Shown: piece after piece, positions 47,496 to 58,457 of the stretch | Position numbering within the stretch: position 1 is the first letter of the stretch | Layout of the letters: every line of letters begins with the position of its first letter | Assembly: GCF_014648475.1 (NCBI RefSeq) | Contig: NZ_BMRE01000009.1 | Location: 62,001 to 126,000, forward strand | Direction of reading: 5' to 3' | DNA: 64,000 bases | Source of the DNA: Lentzea flava | GTDB taxonomy: Bacteria; Actinomycetota; Actinomycetes; Mycobacteriales; Pseudonocardiaceae | Program-made: the position numbers and the translations under genes | The notes under the pieces: generated by a model | The model's input: only the letters and a program-made list of their open reading frames with translations | Databases searched by the model: none | Told to the model about the DNA's origin: nothing

Positions 47496-50030
47496 GTGGG
47501 CGCAACCGCGCTGGTGGAGCGCGACCGCGAACGTGCCGCGCTGGCCTCGTGGTGGGACGAGGCCAGCGCCGGGCGAGGCCGGCTCGTGCTCGTGGGCGGC
47601 GACGCGGGAGCGGGCAAGACCGCGCTCGTCGACACGTTCCTCCGCCACTTCTCCGGACGTCTGCTGCACGGCACCTGCGAACCGCTCGCGACCCCGGTGC
47701 CACTGGGACCATTGCGCGACATGGCAGGCGACCTGCCGCTCACCGGCGATCCCGCCGAGATCCGCCGGTGGTTCCTCGACGAGCTGCGCGGCACCCCCAC
47801 CCTGGTGGTGCTGGACGACGCGCAGTGGGCCGACGAGGGCACCCTCGATCTGCTGCGGTTCCTGGGACGGCGCATCGAGCGGTGCCCGGCGATGGTGGTC
47901 GTGGTGTACCGGGACGACGAGGTCGGCGTGCGCCACCCCCTGCGCGTGCTGGCCGGTGACCTGTCGACCGTGCCCGTGGTGCGCAGACTGGCCGTGCCAC
48001 CGCTCTCTCTCGCCGCTGTCACCGCGCTCGCGGAGGGCTCTGGACTCGATGCCGCCGAACTGCACCACCGCACGGGCGGCAACGCGTTCTTCGTGACGGA
48101 GGTGCTCGGCGACGGCGGCGCGACCGTGCCAGCCACGGTCCGGGACGCGGTGCTGGCCAGGGCCGCCCGGCTGACCCCTGGCGCGCGTGAGGTGCTCGAC
48201 GCGCTCGCGTGCCTCGGGCCTCGGGCCGCGCCGTGGGTGGTGGAGGCGGTGTCGGGTCGTCCGTTCGCCGACCTCGACGAGTGCGCGGACCGCGGTCTGG
48301 TGGTCGCGCACGGCGGTGTGGTGTCGTTCCGGCACGAACTCGCCCGCGTCGCGGTAGAGGAGGCGATCGCACCCGGTCGTGCCGCGAGGGTGCACCGGCG
48401 GGCACTCGACGTGCTGGGAGCCGCTCCGCCCGGTGAGGTGGAGCCGGCCCGGCTCGCCAACCACGCGTTGCTCGCCCAGGACAGGTCCGCGTTGCTCACC
48501 CATGCCCGTGCGGCCGCCGAGCAGGCGTCGGCGCTGGGTGCGCACACGGAAGCGGCCGCGCACCTGAGGCGCGCACTGGACGTGTGCGGGGACAGCGTGC
48601 TGCGGGCGGAGTTGCTCGAAGGTCTGGGCAGGCAGTGTCACCTCGCCGACGACCTCGGCAACGCGCTGCGGTGGTGGCAGGACGCCGTCGCGGCGCGGAC
48701 TTCGATCGGCGACCGGCGCGGTCAGGGCACAGCACTGGCCGGACTCGCCATCACGGCGCTGCACCTGGCGCGGGAGGTCCCGCTCGGCGAACGGTCGATC
48801 GATCAGGCCGTCGAGGTGCTCACGAGCCTGCCACCAGGACCCGAATTCGCCTTCGCGTGTGCTGTGCGCGCGAAGTTCGCGGCGATGGGGTTCCGCAACG
48901 ACGAGGCCATCGCGTGGGGAGAGCGCGCGCTCGTGGGGGAAGAGCCGCTCGTGCGCGCGTTGGCCGCCATGTCGATCGGTATCGGCCGTGCGCAGAACGG
49001 GGACGTACGAGGCCTGGACCTGATCGGCGAGAGCATCCGGCTGACCCGTGCGGCCGGGGCGTACGACGAGGCGGGGCTCGCGTACTTCTGGGCGCAGCTG
49101 ATCTGCGTGACCCGCCGCTGGTACCGGCAGGCCGACCACTGGTACGCGGAGGCGATCGCGTACACCGAGGACCACGGCCAGGAGGTCTGGCGCCAGTGGC
49201 TGCGCGCGTTCCGGGCTCGGGCCCTGCTCGACCAGGGCCGCTGGGACGACGCCGAGGCGCTGGCCTCCGAGGTGCTGCGGTCAGCGGCCGTGGACGACGG
49301 CCGCACCATGATCAGCATGGTGGTGCTCGCCACCGTGCGAGCCCGCCGCGGTGACCCGGACTCGCGGCAGCTGCTCACGCACGTGCGACCGGCCATGGTC
49401 ACCGCCGAACCCGTCGTCGGCTGGCTGGTCGGCGCGACCAGGGCACTGGCCGAAACCGCCTGGTACGCGGGCGATCTCGGCGAGGTGCGGGCGATCGTCA
49501 CCCCGGCGCTCGCGACAGCGGCGCGGGAGCCGTGGCATCTGGGCGCGCTCGCCCACCTGCTGTCGCGTACGGGTAGCACGGTGGTGCCCGACGAAGCGGC
49601 TGAGCCGTATCGGTTGCACCTCACCGGTTTCCACGAGGAGGCAGCGCTGCGGTGGCGGCAGGTCGGATGCCCGTACGAGGCCGCACTCGCGTTGACGGAC
49701 AGCGGCGACGAACGTCTCCTGCGCGAGGCCCTGGCCGAGTTCGACCGCCTGGGAGCCCGGCCGATGCGCGACGCGACCGCCAGACGCCTGCGCAGGCACG
49801 GCGTCCGCGACATCCCGAGGAGATCCACCACCACCGGCGCGGACGGCCTCACCGCGCGGGAGCGGGAAGTGCTCACCCTGCTCGCCGACGGGCGGCGCAA
49901 CACCGAGATCGCGGAGGAACTGTTCCTGTCCTGCCGGACCGTCGAGCACCACGTCGCTTCGGTGCTGCGCAAACTCCGCGTGCCGGACCGGGCGGAAGCC
50001 GCCAGGTACGCGCGGCGCAACGGGGTTTAG
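47496..50030 (+). CDS. LAL-type LuxR-family regulator with AAA ATPase
   Basis: The protein (844 residues from this start) has an N-terminal AAA-16 ATPase with Walker A GGDAGAGKTALVDTF and Walker B LVVLDDAQWADEGTLDLL. A long TPR-like middle follows, and a C-terminal LuxR helix-turn-helix (GLTAREREVLTLLADGRRNTEIAEELFLSCRTVEHHV cut to motifs LTAREREVL, NTEIAEELFLS, RTVEHHVASVLRKL). LAL proteins are pathway activators responding to nucleotide-bound ligands. GTG 47496 gives a normal N-terminus (VGATALVERDRE); TTG 47475 is an alternative. The upstream 80 bp hold the repeated hexamer TACCTA at 47461 and 47480. Its end overlaps the next gene by 4 bp. Confidence 0.9.
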   Translation: MGATALVERDRERAALASWWDEASAGRGRLVLVGGDAGAGKTALVDTFLRHFSGRLLHGTCEPLATPVPLGPLRDMAGDLPLTGDPAEIRRWFLDELRGTPTLVVLDDAQWADEGTLDLLRFLGRRIERCPAMVVVVYRDDEVGVRHPLRVLAGDLSTVPVVRRLAVPPLSLAAVTALAEGSGLDAAELHHRTGGNAFFVTEVLGDGGATVPATVRDAVLARAARLTPGAREVLDALACLGPRAAPWVVEAVSGRPFADLDECADRGLVVAHGGVVSFRHELARVAVEEAIAPGRAARVHRRALDVLGAAPPGEVEPARLANHALLAQDRSALLTHARAAAEQASALGAHTEAAAHLRRALDVCGDSVLRAELLEGLGRQCHLADDLGNALRWWQDAVAARTSIGDRRGQGTALAGLAITALHLAREVPLGERSIDQAVEVLTSLPPGPEFAFACAVRAKFAAMGFRNDEAIAWGERALVGEEPLVRALAAMSIGIGRAQNGDVRGLDLIGESIRLTRAAGAYDEAGLAYFWAQLICVTRRWYRQADHWYAEAIAYTEDHGQEVWRQWLRAFRARALLDQGRWDDAEALASEVLRSAAVDDGRTMISMVVLATVRARRGDPDSRQLLTHVRPAMVTAEPVVGWLVGATRALAETAWYAGDLGEVRAIVTPALATAAREPWHLGALAHLLSRTGSTVVPDEAAEPYRLHLTGFHEEAALRWRQVGCPYEAALALTDSGDERLLREALAEFDRLGARPMRDATARRLRRHGVRDIPRRSTTTGADGLTAREREVLTLLADGRRNTEIAEELFLSCRTVEHHVASVLRKLRVPDRAEAARYARRNGV

Positions 50031-50452
50031 CGCCAGAGGCCGAGAATCGCTCCCGCGAGCACCAGCCCCACGACGTGATAGCCCGCGCCGATGGCCATGA
50101 AGGTCGTCGGCGCGGGCTTCGTCATGTCGAACATCCCGGTCACGAACATCACCGGTAAGGCGACGCCGATGCCGACCACGAGGCCGAGCAGGATGCCTTC
50201 CATGATGTTGTCGGTGCCGGACGCCGCACCGATCATCGCGGTCGCCAGCGTGGCGAGGAAGCACGTCGCCAGCGGCACCACGTAGATGCCAGGACCCGCG
50301 TTCTCCGGCGGGTTGAGGTCCCAGCCGACGGACCGCTGCCAGGCCCGGCCGAAGGCGAACTCCGCGTACCACAGCGCACCCAGCGCGAAGTAGGCGATCG
50401 TGGCCACGATGACGGCGAACCAGTTCAAGTCGCCGAGCACGCTCAAGCTCAT
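50027..50452 (-). CDS. DUF1761 family small membrane protein
   Basis: The 141-residue protein has four predicted transmembrane helices and the DUF1761 N-terminal pattern (NWFAVIVATIAYFALGALWYAEFAFGRAW with GxLWY-like ALGALWY). It ends AGYHVVGLVLAGAILGLWR. Function unknown; members occur near stress or regulatory genes in actinomycetes. It converges on the LuxR gene with a 4-bp overlap. Confidence 0.85.
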   Translation of the reverse strand: MSLSVLGDLNWFAVIVATIAYFALGALWYAEFAFGRAWQRSVGWDLNPPENAGPGIYVVPLATCFLATLATAMIGAASGTDNIMEGILLGLVVGIGVALPVMFVTGMFDMTKPAPTTFMAIGAGYHVVGLVLAGAILGLWR

Positions 50453-50512
50453 GTCGTCTCCCGCGGAGTGTCAGGGTGACTTGGCATCGCGGGGTGAGCG
50501 TGCACCGTTACC

Positions 50513-50550
50513 ACCGCAAAGGGAGGGGCCTGGGCGGCCCCTCCCGCGGT
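50513..50550 (-). terminator. Terminator of the second subtilase gene
   Basis: A perfect 10-bp stem GGGAGGGGCC (50521-50530) / GGCCCCTCCC (50536-50545) with loop TGGGC is extended by ACCGC (50513-50517) / GCGGT (50546-50550) around an AAA bulge. It lies three bases beyond the stop codon of the minus-strand subtilase. Confidence 0.85.
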
Positions 50551-50552
50551 TG

Positions 50553-52019
50553 TCAGCTCACGGCCTTGAGGGCGTCGATCTCACCCGAGCCGTAGAAGCT
50601 GTTGTGCGCCGTTCCGCCCTGGCACGTCTGCGGTTCCCCGCTGTTCTGCGGGAAGGCCGCGTAGATCGACGTGTCGGGGCACGGCAGCGGGTTGGTCGCC
50701 TGCTGGAGCTTGGCGGCCGCGCCCGCGGCGCCGTACTTGCTGATCAGCAGACCGGCGACACCGGCCACGTGCGGCCCTGCCATCGAGGTGCCCTGCAGGT
50801 AGCAGTACTTCGCACCGTTCTCGAGCACCTGCCGCGCGCACGGCCGGTAACTCGGGTAGGTGGACAGCACGCGGCCGTTCGGGGCGGCCGGAGTCACCTG
50901 CAGGATCGAGTCGCCGCCCGGTGCGGCCACGTCGGCGGTGGAGATGCCGTAGCTCGAGTAGAACGACTTGAGCCGCTTGTTGCCCGTCGCGGTCACGCCG
51001 ACGACACCGGGGACCTCGACCGGGACGACCGAGCACGCGTTGGTGATCTCCCGCTCCTGCTCGCTGCCGGGCGGGAAGTCGGGGCTGATCACGTCGACGC
51101 GCGGGTGCGACAGGTCGGTGCTCTCGTTGCCCTCGGACGCCACGACGACCACGCCCTTGGACTGCGCGTACCGGATGGCCCGGCGTTCGGCCTTCCAGAT
51201 CGCGCGCTGGTCGGCGTCGTTGCGGCAGTTGAACAGCCACGGGTCGGCGAAGTAGCTGTTGTTGGTGACGTGGATGCCGTGCGTGGCGGTCCACATGTAG
51301 GCGCAGACGACCATCTCGGGGAAGAAGAAGCCGTCGTCGTTGCTCGTCTTCACACCGGCGAGGCGCACGTTCGGCGCCACACCGACGGTGCCGGTGCCGT
51401 TCGCGGCCGCGGCGATGGTGCCGGCGGTGTGGGTGCCGTGACCGTTCTGGTCGTTGCCGGGCAGCAACGGCGTCGGCGTGCCGCTCGAGCAGTCCGCACT
51501 GCGCGACGCGTCGTAGTTCGGCGCGAGGTCGGGGTGCGTGAAGTCGAGGCCGGTGTCCAGGGTGGCCACGACGACCTGCTTGCTGCCGGGCGTGACCTGG
51601 TGCGCCTGCGGCACGTTGATCTGCTGCATGTCCCACTGCAGACCGGACAGCGAGTCGCCCCACGCGGCGGCCGCGGCGACGTCCGTGCCCTCGTCGCTCT
51701 GGTCGGGTGCCACGCGGACGCCGAGGCCGCTGGTGGCCGCGACGCCTTCGACGTTGCCGTTCTGCTTCACCGCGCCCGCGAAACCACTGCTGGACGAACG
51801 GGCGATCACGACACCGATCTGGCTGTAGTTCGCGACAACGGTGCCGCCGGCGCTCGCGATGGTGTTCGCGGCGTTCGACGACGAGGCGCCCTCGCGGTAG
51901 AGGACGACGTAGGTGGACTCCGTCGCGGCACCGGCGTGGATCGCCGGGGCGACGCACAGAGCCGCCCCGAGACCGGCGGCGGCCAGCAGTGCTCGTGGAC
52001 GATTCAACAAATGTCTCAC
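50553..52019 (-). CDS. Secreted subtilisin-like protease with extended C-terminus (S8 family)
   Basis: The precursor (488 residues from this start) has a signal peptide (VRHLLNRPRALLAAAGLGAA to AIHAGA) and an I9-type propeptide (TYVVLYREGASSSNAANTI). The S8 domain has Asp in VVATLDTGLDFTHPD, His in NGHGTHTAGTIAAA and Ser in GTSMAGPHVAG. Cysteines (SADCSSG, CAYMW, FNCRN, NACSV, PCARQ, YCYLQG, PCPD, QTCQGG) suggest disulfides. Start chosen at GTG 52019, preceded by GGGAAG; ATG 52052 would add 11 residues containing the rare codons TTA and CTA and lacks a ribosome binding site. It differs from the first subtilase at 25.97 kb. Confidence 0.93.
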   Translation of the reverse strand: MRHLLNRPRALLAAAGLGAALCVAPAIHAGAATESTYVVLYREGASSSNAANTIASAGGTVVANYSQIGVVIARSSSSGFAGAVKQNGNVEGVAATSGLGVRVAPDQSDEGTDVAAAAAWGDSLSGLQWDMQQINVPQAHQVTPGSKQVVVATLDTGLDFTHPDLAPNYDASRSADCSSGTPTPLLPGNDQNGHGTHTAGTIAAAANGTGTVGVAPNVRLAGVKTSNDDGFFFPEMVVCAYMWTATHGIHVTNNSYFADPWLFNCRNDADQRAIWKAERRAIRYAQSKGVVVVASEGNESTDLSHPRVDVISPDFPPGSEQEREITNACSVVPVEVPGVVGVTATGNKRLKSFYSSYGISTADVAAPGGDSILQVTPAAPNGRVLSTYPSYRPCARQVLENGAKYCYLQGTSMAGPHVAGVAGLLISKYGAAGAAAKLQQATNPLPCPDTSIYAAFPQNSGEPQTCQGGTAHNSFYGSGEIDALKAVS

Positions 52020-52131
52020 CGCTTCCCGTAGTAAGGGTGTTCGCAGGGACATCTGTGCTGGTCAGAAGTTTGTTACATCACATGCGATGAGCATTCGCGC
52101 GATTACTGAAAGGATAATTCTGTGAATGTGA

Positions 52132-52162
52132 AAAGGCTGTCCACGGAGAGTGGGTGGCCTTT
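52132..52162 (-). terminator. Imperfect hairpin beyond the acnA fragment
   Basis: AAAGGCTGTCCAC (52132-52144) and GTGGGTGGCCTTT (52150-52162) pair at about 9 of 13 positions around GGAGA. It lies 13 bp beyond the stop codon of the acnA-derived fragment, in the place where the intact acnA has its own terminator hairpin. The surrounding 52053-52174 is AT-rich and otherwise empty. Confidence 0.5.
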
Positions 52163-52174
52163 CTTAATCGAACT

Positions 52175-52397
52175 GACTAGCTGCGGACCATCTTGCGCAG
52201 GACGTACTGCATGATGCCGCCGTTGCCGTCGGTCTTCGTGGCGACCACGTGGACTGTCGACGGCGTGGTGCCGTTGTCCAGTTGCGTGATGCCGGCCTGC
52301 GCGTAGACCACCGACGCGTCGTAGATGGTGGTCTGCGGGGCGTCGGGCTCGAGGAGGTTGCGGGTGAAGCCGCCCGTAGGTCCCACTCGAACGTGTT
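52175..52397 (-). pseudogene. Decayed partial duplicate of the acnA 3' end
   Basis: Four blocks align almost base for base with the intact acnA: 52173-52223 with 53134-53184 (including the stop TAG and the end [14 protein letters not shown]), about 52223-52292 with 53248-53317 ([18 protein letters not shown]), about 52293-52373 with 53548-53627 ([20 protein letters not shown]), and about 52375-52397 with 53929-53947. The intervening acnA stretches of roughly 60, 230 and 300 bp are deleted. The remaining frame happens to stay open but lacks the catalytic domains. It is a pseudogene formed by duplication and stepwise deletion. Confidence 0.92.
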
Positions 52398-52483
52398 TGA
52401 CGTAGTCAGATAGCGTTAACGTGGTCGGATGCGCGCCGACAGTGCAGCGGTCTGCGGCGAGGAGTCGGGGAGGCTGGAAGGAC

Positions 52484-53077
52484 ATGACTGCCAATCTCCA
52501 GTGGCCGTACGTGCCGCCGGACGGCTGGACAGCGGCCGACCTGGATCACATCGGCCCTGATGGACCCAACGGCGAATTGGATGCGCTGAAGCGCATCGAG
52601 TTGATCGACGGAGAACTCATCATCATGAGTCCGCCGACCGAGTTTCACATGCTCGTCGTCGACGGTCTGCGCAGCGAGTTGCGTCGCCAATGCCCCGATC
52701 ACCTGACAGCGGTTCGTGAGATGGACGTTCTCCTCGGCCCGAAGCAGCGGCCCTGTCCGGACATCTCAGTTGTGACCAAGACGGCGACGTCCGACATGGA
52801 TCGCACCTACTACGAGCGCGATGACGTACTGCTGGTCGTCGAGGTCGTGTCGAAGTCTTCGGAAATCCGCGATCGGGAGACGAAGCCGAGGCGATACGCG
52901 CAGGGCGGTATCCAGCACTACTGGCGGGTGGAGAACATCAGCGGGCAGCCGGTCGTGTACGTCTACGAGTTGGATCCGGCCACATCGACCTACGTGGTGA
53001 CGGCCATCTTCCACGACCGGCTGAAGACCGCGGTGCCGTTCGCTGTGGACATCGCGTTGGACGAGTTGGTCCGCTGA
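52484..53077 (+). CDS. Uma2 (DUF820) family PD-(D/E)xK nuclease-like protein
   Basis: The 197-residue protein has the Uma2 pattern: RIELIDGELIIMSPPTEFHMLVVDGL at the N-terminus, the Asp-containing PCPDISVVTK strand and the catalytic-like VLLVVEVVSKSSEIRDRETKPRRYAQGGIQHYWRVE, with E-x-V and K as a PD-(D/E)xK core. Uma2 proteins are widespread in actinomycetes and cyanobacteria, often in many copies; their natural role is unresolved. ATG 52484 has GGAAG upstream. The gene is inserted between the intact acnA and its decayed duplicate. Confidence 0.9.
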   Translation: MTANLQWPYVPPDGWTAADLDHIGPDGPNGELDALKRIELIDGELIIMSPPTEFHMLVVDGLRSELRRQCPDHLTAVREMDVLLGPKQRPCPDISVVTKTATSDMDRTYYERDDVLLVVEVVSKSSEIRDRETKPRRYAQGGIQHYWRVENISGQPVVYVYELDPATSTYVVTAIFHDRLKTAVPFAVDIALDELVR

Positions 53078-53088
53078 GAAAGACAGAA

Positions 53089-53118
53089 GGGCCGCTCACC
53101 GATCACGGTGAGCGGCCC
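53089..53118. terminator. Bidirectional terminator between uma2-like gene and acnA
   Basis: A perfect 12-bp stem GGGCCGCTCACC (53089-53100) / GGTGAGCGGCCC (53107-53118) with loop GATCAC lies between the convergent stop codons and is followed by CTTGTCGTG. Confidence 0.88.
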
Positions 53119-53137
53119 CTTGTCGTGTTGGTGCTGA

Positions 53138-55951
<2,814 letters not shown>

Positions 55952-56042
55952 GTGCCAACTCCATCTGGTGACAGCGCAGTGGTCAGTTCGGGGTACGGGG
56001 AGAGTCTTCCTCAACCGGTCGACCACTGCCCCTCGACCCCAA

Positions 56043-56072
56043 ACAGTACGCGTGTCCTGTTAGCCCGTTCAA
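56043..56072 (-). promoter_or_regulatory. Candidate acnA promoter
   Basis: On the minus strand TTGAAC (56072-56067) and TACTGT (56048-56043) are 18 bp apart, about 90 bp upstream of the acnA start. Good agreement with vegetative actinobacterial promoters. Confidence 0.5.
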
Positions 56073-56100
56073 CCCAGGTTGCCCTAAGTCACCGCGGTGC

Positions 56101-56171
56101 TCGCCCGGCGAGCTCCGGGCGACATGCTCAGGGGTAGCCCGGCCGGGGCCGGAGGAGTCGCCGGGCTACCC
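56101..56171 (-). terminator. Two tandem hairpins downstream of the roadblock operon
   Basis: First in the direction of transcription is a perfect 11-bp stem CCGGGCTACCC (56161-56171) / GGGTAGCCCGG (56132-56142) with an 18-nt loop. Then comes a perfect 8-bp stem TCGCCCGG (56101-56108) / CCGGGCGA (56115-56122). They start 17 bp beyond the stop of the last roadblock gene and separate it from the acnA promoter. Confidence 0.8.
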
Positions 56172-56188
56172 GCGGAAGGGCGGCGCGG

Positions 56189-56617
56189 CTACGCGCCGCC
56201 GTGTTCCTTGACGACCCGGCGGGCCGAGGCGAAGAGCATGCCGATGTTGACCGACTTCGGGCACACGACGACGGCGACGACGTCCTCGTGGTGGTTGTTG
56301 CGGATGAACAGGTGCGTGAGGTTGCTGCTGTTGACCAGGATCTCCTGGAAGTAGTGCTCGGAGCTCGCGATGCCGCGCCGCTCCTTGAAGACGTCTTCGA
56401 TCATGGTCACCGTGCGGCCCTGGAAGAGGTCCAGCGTGGCCCCGGCGAGCAGGTCGAGCACCTCCGACGGGTGGCTCTCGGTCGTCTCGAACGAGAGCAG
56501 CATGCCGGTGGCCATGTCGACGACGCCGGCGGCGAGACAGCCGGGCACCTCCTGCCGCAGATATCGGACCATCGCGGCCATCTGGTCGGACATGGCTCTG
56601 TTGCTCATCTTCGTCAT
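56189..56617 (-). CDS. Roadblock/LC7-like domain protein (142 aa)
   Basis: The small alpha/beta protein matches the roadblock/longin-type fold: an N-terminal helix (DQMAAMVRYLRQEVPGCLAAGVVDMATGMLLS), a strand pair and helix (EVLDLLAGATLDLFQG), then HLFIRNNHHEDVVAVVVCP and a last helix LFASARRVV. In actinomycete conservons (CvnB) such proteins work with a sensor kinase and a Ras-like GTPase, neither of which is present here. It is the third gene of a tight minus-strand cluster, 13 bp after the second roadblock gene. Start ATG 56617; several Met codons follow closely. Confidence 0.75.
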   Translation of the reverse strand: MTKMSNRAMSDQMAAMVRYLRQEVPGCLAAGVVDMATGMLLSFETTESHPSEVLDLLAGATLDLFQGRTVTMIEDVFKERRGIASSEHYFQEILVNSSNLTHLFIRNNHHEDVVAVVVCPKSVNIGMLFASARRVVKEHGGA

Positions 56618-56630
56618 TTCACGTTTCTTT

Positions 56631-57002
56631 TCAGGCGGCGGTGAGAACGGAGTTGATGCGTTCGATCGCGGGTTGTGACTCCTGGTGGAGCCGGGTCACG
56701 TTGAGTCCTTCGTCGCCGAGCACGACCATCAACGCGAGGGTGCCGACCGCGTACACGGCCATGCAGCCGTTGCTGCTGTACACGACGGTTTGCCGGAATG
56801 CTCCCTGACCGGCGACCTCGCTGGTTCGCCTGGCGATTCCGAGATCGGCGGCGGCCAGTGCGGAGATGACCTCGGCCTCGAGGCTCTCGGACATGTCTGC
56901 CATAATCAGAATGCCGTCGTTGGCGGCGATCAGCGTGTCGGTGATTCCGGTGACTCGTTCGCGCAGACCGTGCAGCTCGGCGGCCAGCACGTCGTGATTC
57001 AC
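56631..57002 (-). CDS. Roadblock/LC7 domain protein (123 aa)
   Basis: The 123-residue protein shows a roadblock fold: helix ELHGLRERVTGITDTLIAANDGILIMADMSESLEAEVISALAAADLGI, strand TVVYSSNGCMAVYAVG, strand LALMVVLGDEGLNVTRLH and a final helix, the motif order of MglB/CvnB-like GTPase regulators. GTG 57002 overlaps the stop of the upstream DUF4388-like gene (GTGA), so the two are translated together. No GTPase gene is nearby. Confidence 0.8.
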   Translation of the reverse strand: MNHDVLAAELHGLRERVTGITDTLIAANDGILIMADMSESLEAEVISALAAADLGIARRTSEVAGQGAFRQTVVYSSNGCMAVYAVGTLALMVVLGDEGLNVTRLHQESQPAIERINSVLTAA

Positions 57003-57880
57003 GGCTTCTTCCTCTCTGTCTGTTTGAACAGCTTGGGTAACAGTTGGCGCCTCAACGACCGGGGCAGCGGGACGTCGTCGCCGTCGTCGCCGGAAACGGG
57101 CTCCGGCGGCGGGTTCGGAGGAGGGGGAGGCGGTGTGGGCCGGGGCATCTGCCTGGGCCGCAACGGCACCGCGAGCTGCGGGCCCGCCGCGGTGACCGTC
57201 GTGCCCGGCACGATCGTCAGCAGGCCGTCGGCCACCATGCGGCAGGCCTCGATCGTCACCGGGTAGACGCTGCGGCCGGACGCGAAGGCGATGTCGCGCG
57301 TGGTGCGTCTGCCGGTGGCGTGCGCGAGGATCTCCCCGCGCACCGGGCCGAGATCGCGCAGGTGAGAGCCGGGTGCCGGCGCCAGGCGGTCGCGGTGCGG
57401 GGAGAGCGGGTGCTTCAGCGCGAGCAGCGAGCTGATCCGGCGCGAGGTCTCCTGGAGCAACCGGATCGGGTCGATCGCGGTGCTCATCGCGACGGGGACG
57501 TCGAGCGTCTGCGGGGTGAACGTGCAGTCCTCGATGTCGCCCGCGACGATGGTGAACGCCGCGTCCTGCGTGGCCATCATCGCGACCACGTGCAGTTCGG
57601 TTTCGCCGATGTTGCCGCGGGTGCCGGTCGTGAGCGCGGCGGTCCACTCGGATTCGCTGATTCGTCCGGTGCGCAACAACAACGCGTCCGGTCCCGGTGA
57701 ACCCGCGCTCTCCACGCAGATGATTCCGCCATCGCGCAGATGAATTCGTCCACCGGGATTTCCCAGGACGTGCAACGTTCCCGTGGCGCTTGCCGAATCG
57801 CGCCCGGTGAGCGCACCCGCGAGCAGGTCGAAGGAGAATTGCGTGCCGGTTTTCAGGGATGTCACCCGCATTCGTATCAC
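56999..57880 (-). CDS. DUF4388/PATAN-like protein with winged-helix-like middle and Pro-rich tail
   Basis: The 293-residue protein begins with a segment resembling DUF4388 (GTLHVLGNPGGRIHLRDGGIICVESAGSPGPDALLL, trimmed motifs IHLRDGGII and LLLRTGRISESEW). The middle has a helical, winged-helix-like part (EILAHATGRRTTRDIAFASGRSVYPVTIEACRMVADGLL). A Pro-rich linker (PRPTPPPPPPNPPPEP) and a basic end (RRQLLPKLFKQTERKKP) finish it. DUF4388 proteins in other bacteria link to gliding, c-di-GMP or roadblock signalling. It heads the cluster with two roadblock genes. The start may be GTG 57880 or ATG 57871; the 140 bp upstream are AT-rich and likely hold the promoter. Confidence 0.6.
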   Translation of the reverse strand: MIRMRVTSLKTGTQFSFDLLAGALTGRDSASATGTLHVLGNPGGRIHLRDGGIICVESAGSPGPDALLLRTGRISESEWTAALTTGTRGNIGETELHVVAMMATQDAAFTIVAGDIEDCTFTPQTLDVPVAMSTAIDPIRLLQETSRRISSLLALKHPLSPHRDRLAPAPGSHLRDLGPVRGEILAHATGRRTTRDIAFASGRSVYPVTIEACRMVADGLLTIVPGTTVTAAGPQLAVPLRPRQMPRPTPPPPPPNPPPEPVSGDDGDDVPLPRSLRRQLLPKLFKQTERKKP

Positions 57881-58021
57881 CGAGTCGCACGGGTTCGTTC
57901 ACCGTGCTTCGGGAACTCATCTTTGTTGCTGGGGTGACGGTTTGTCGCCACTGTTCACTCGATCGTGTGAAAAGTGAGGCGACTATATTTATTGGGGATG
58001 TATGTGGTGCAACTCAGAGTT

Positions 58022-58438
58022 TCATCCGGCGAACATGAGAATGATTCCGAAGGCGCCCAGCATCAGCAGTTTCGCGATTTCGAGCACGATGTAGGCGAGA
58101 TGTGTGCGTGCCCGAGGGGGTGTCCCTCCATCGATGATGACCTGGGCCCTGGCCTCCAGCCGGGGACGCAGCAGGACGACCTGAACGACCAGCGTCACGG
58201 CGAGTGCGACCAGCAGCACGGTGGCCGCGAGCGGGCGCGGGGCGAGCGCGAACGTGAGGGCCGTGGCCGTGGCGAGAACGATCTCCGAGGCGTTCAGCGC
58301 GCGGAACACGAGCCGGCCGATGCCGAGCCCCAGCGGGAGCGTGATGCCGGGCGCGCGGAACTTCAGCGGTGCCTCGATGGAGATCGCCAGCACCATGCCG
58401 AACCAGATGCACGCCAAAGCGAGCGGAAGAGGTGTCAT
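58022..58438 (-). CDS. Four-helix membrane protein (138 aa)
   Basis: Hydrophobic segments at about residues 5-22, 45-65, 68-90 and 112-135 predict four transmembrane helices. Landmarks are IWFGMVLAISIEAPLKFRAPGITLPLGLGIGRLVFRALNASEI (motifs IEAPLKFRAPG and LGIGRLVFRALN) and VVLLRPRLEARAQVIIDG. This resembles transmembrane proteins annotated as conserved hypothetical in actinobacteria; I know no function. It diverges from the ABC-transporter genes: its ATG (58438-58436) nearly coincides with an opposite ATG at 58437. Confidence 0.7.
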   Translation of the reverse strand: MTPLPLALACIWFGMVLAISIEAPLKFRAPGITLPLGLGIGRLVFRALNASEIVLATATALTFALAPRPLAATVLLVALAVTLVVQVVLLRPRLEARAQVIIDGGTPPRARTHLAYIVLEIAKLLMLGAFGIILMFAG

Positions 58439-58457
58439 GGATGGTTATCTTGACGGG

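Noticed and set aside
52020..52052. TTA codon at the subtilase 5' end as a bldA-type control
   Set aside because: The TTA lies in the 11-codon stretch before GTG 52019, which is probably not translated; the signal peptide starts at 52019.
52177..52494. 105-codon minus-strand ORF read as a genuine small gene
   Set aside because: All recognisable sequence derives from discontinuous pieces of acnA and the rest is antisense to the uma2-like gene region, so it is a pseudogene fragment.
56252..56660. Plus-strand frames opposite the roadblock genes
   Set aside because: They have shadow composition and no start context; the minus-strand genes are coupled and followed by terminators.
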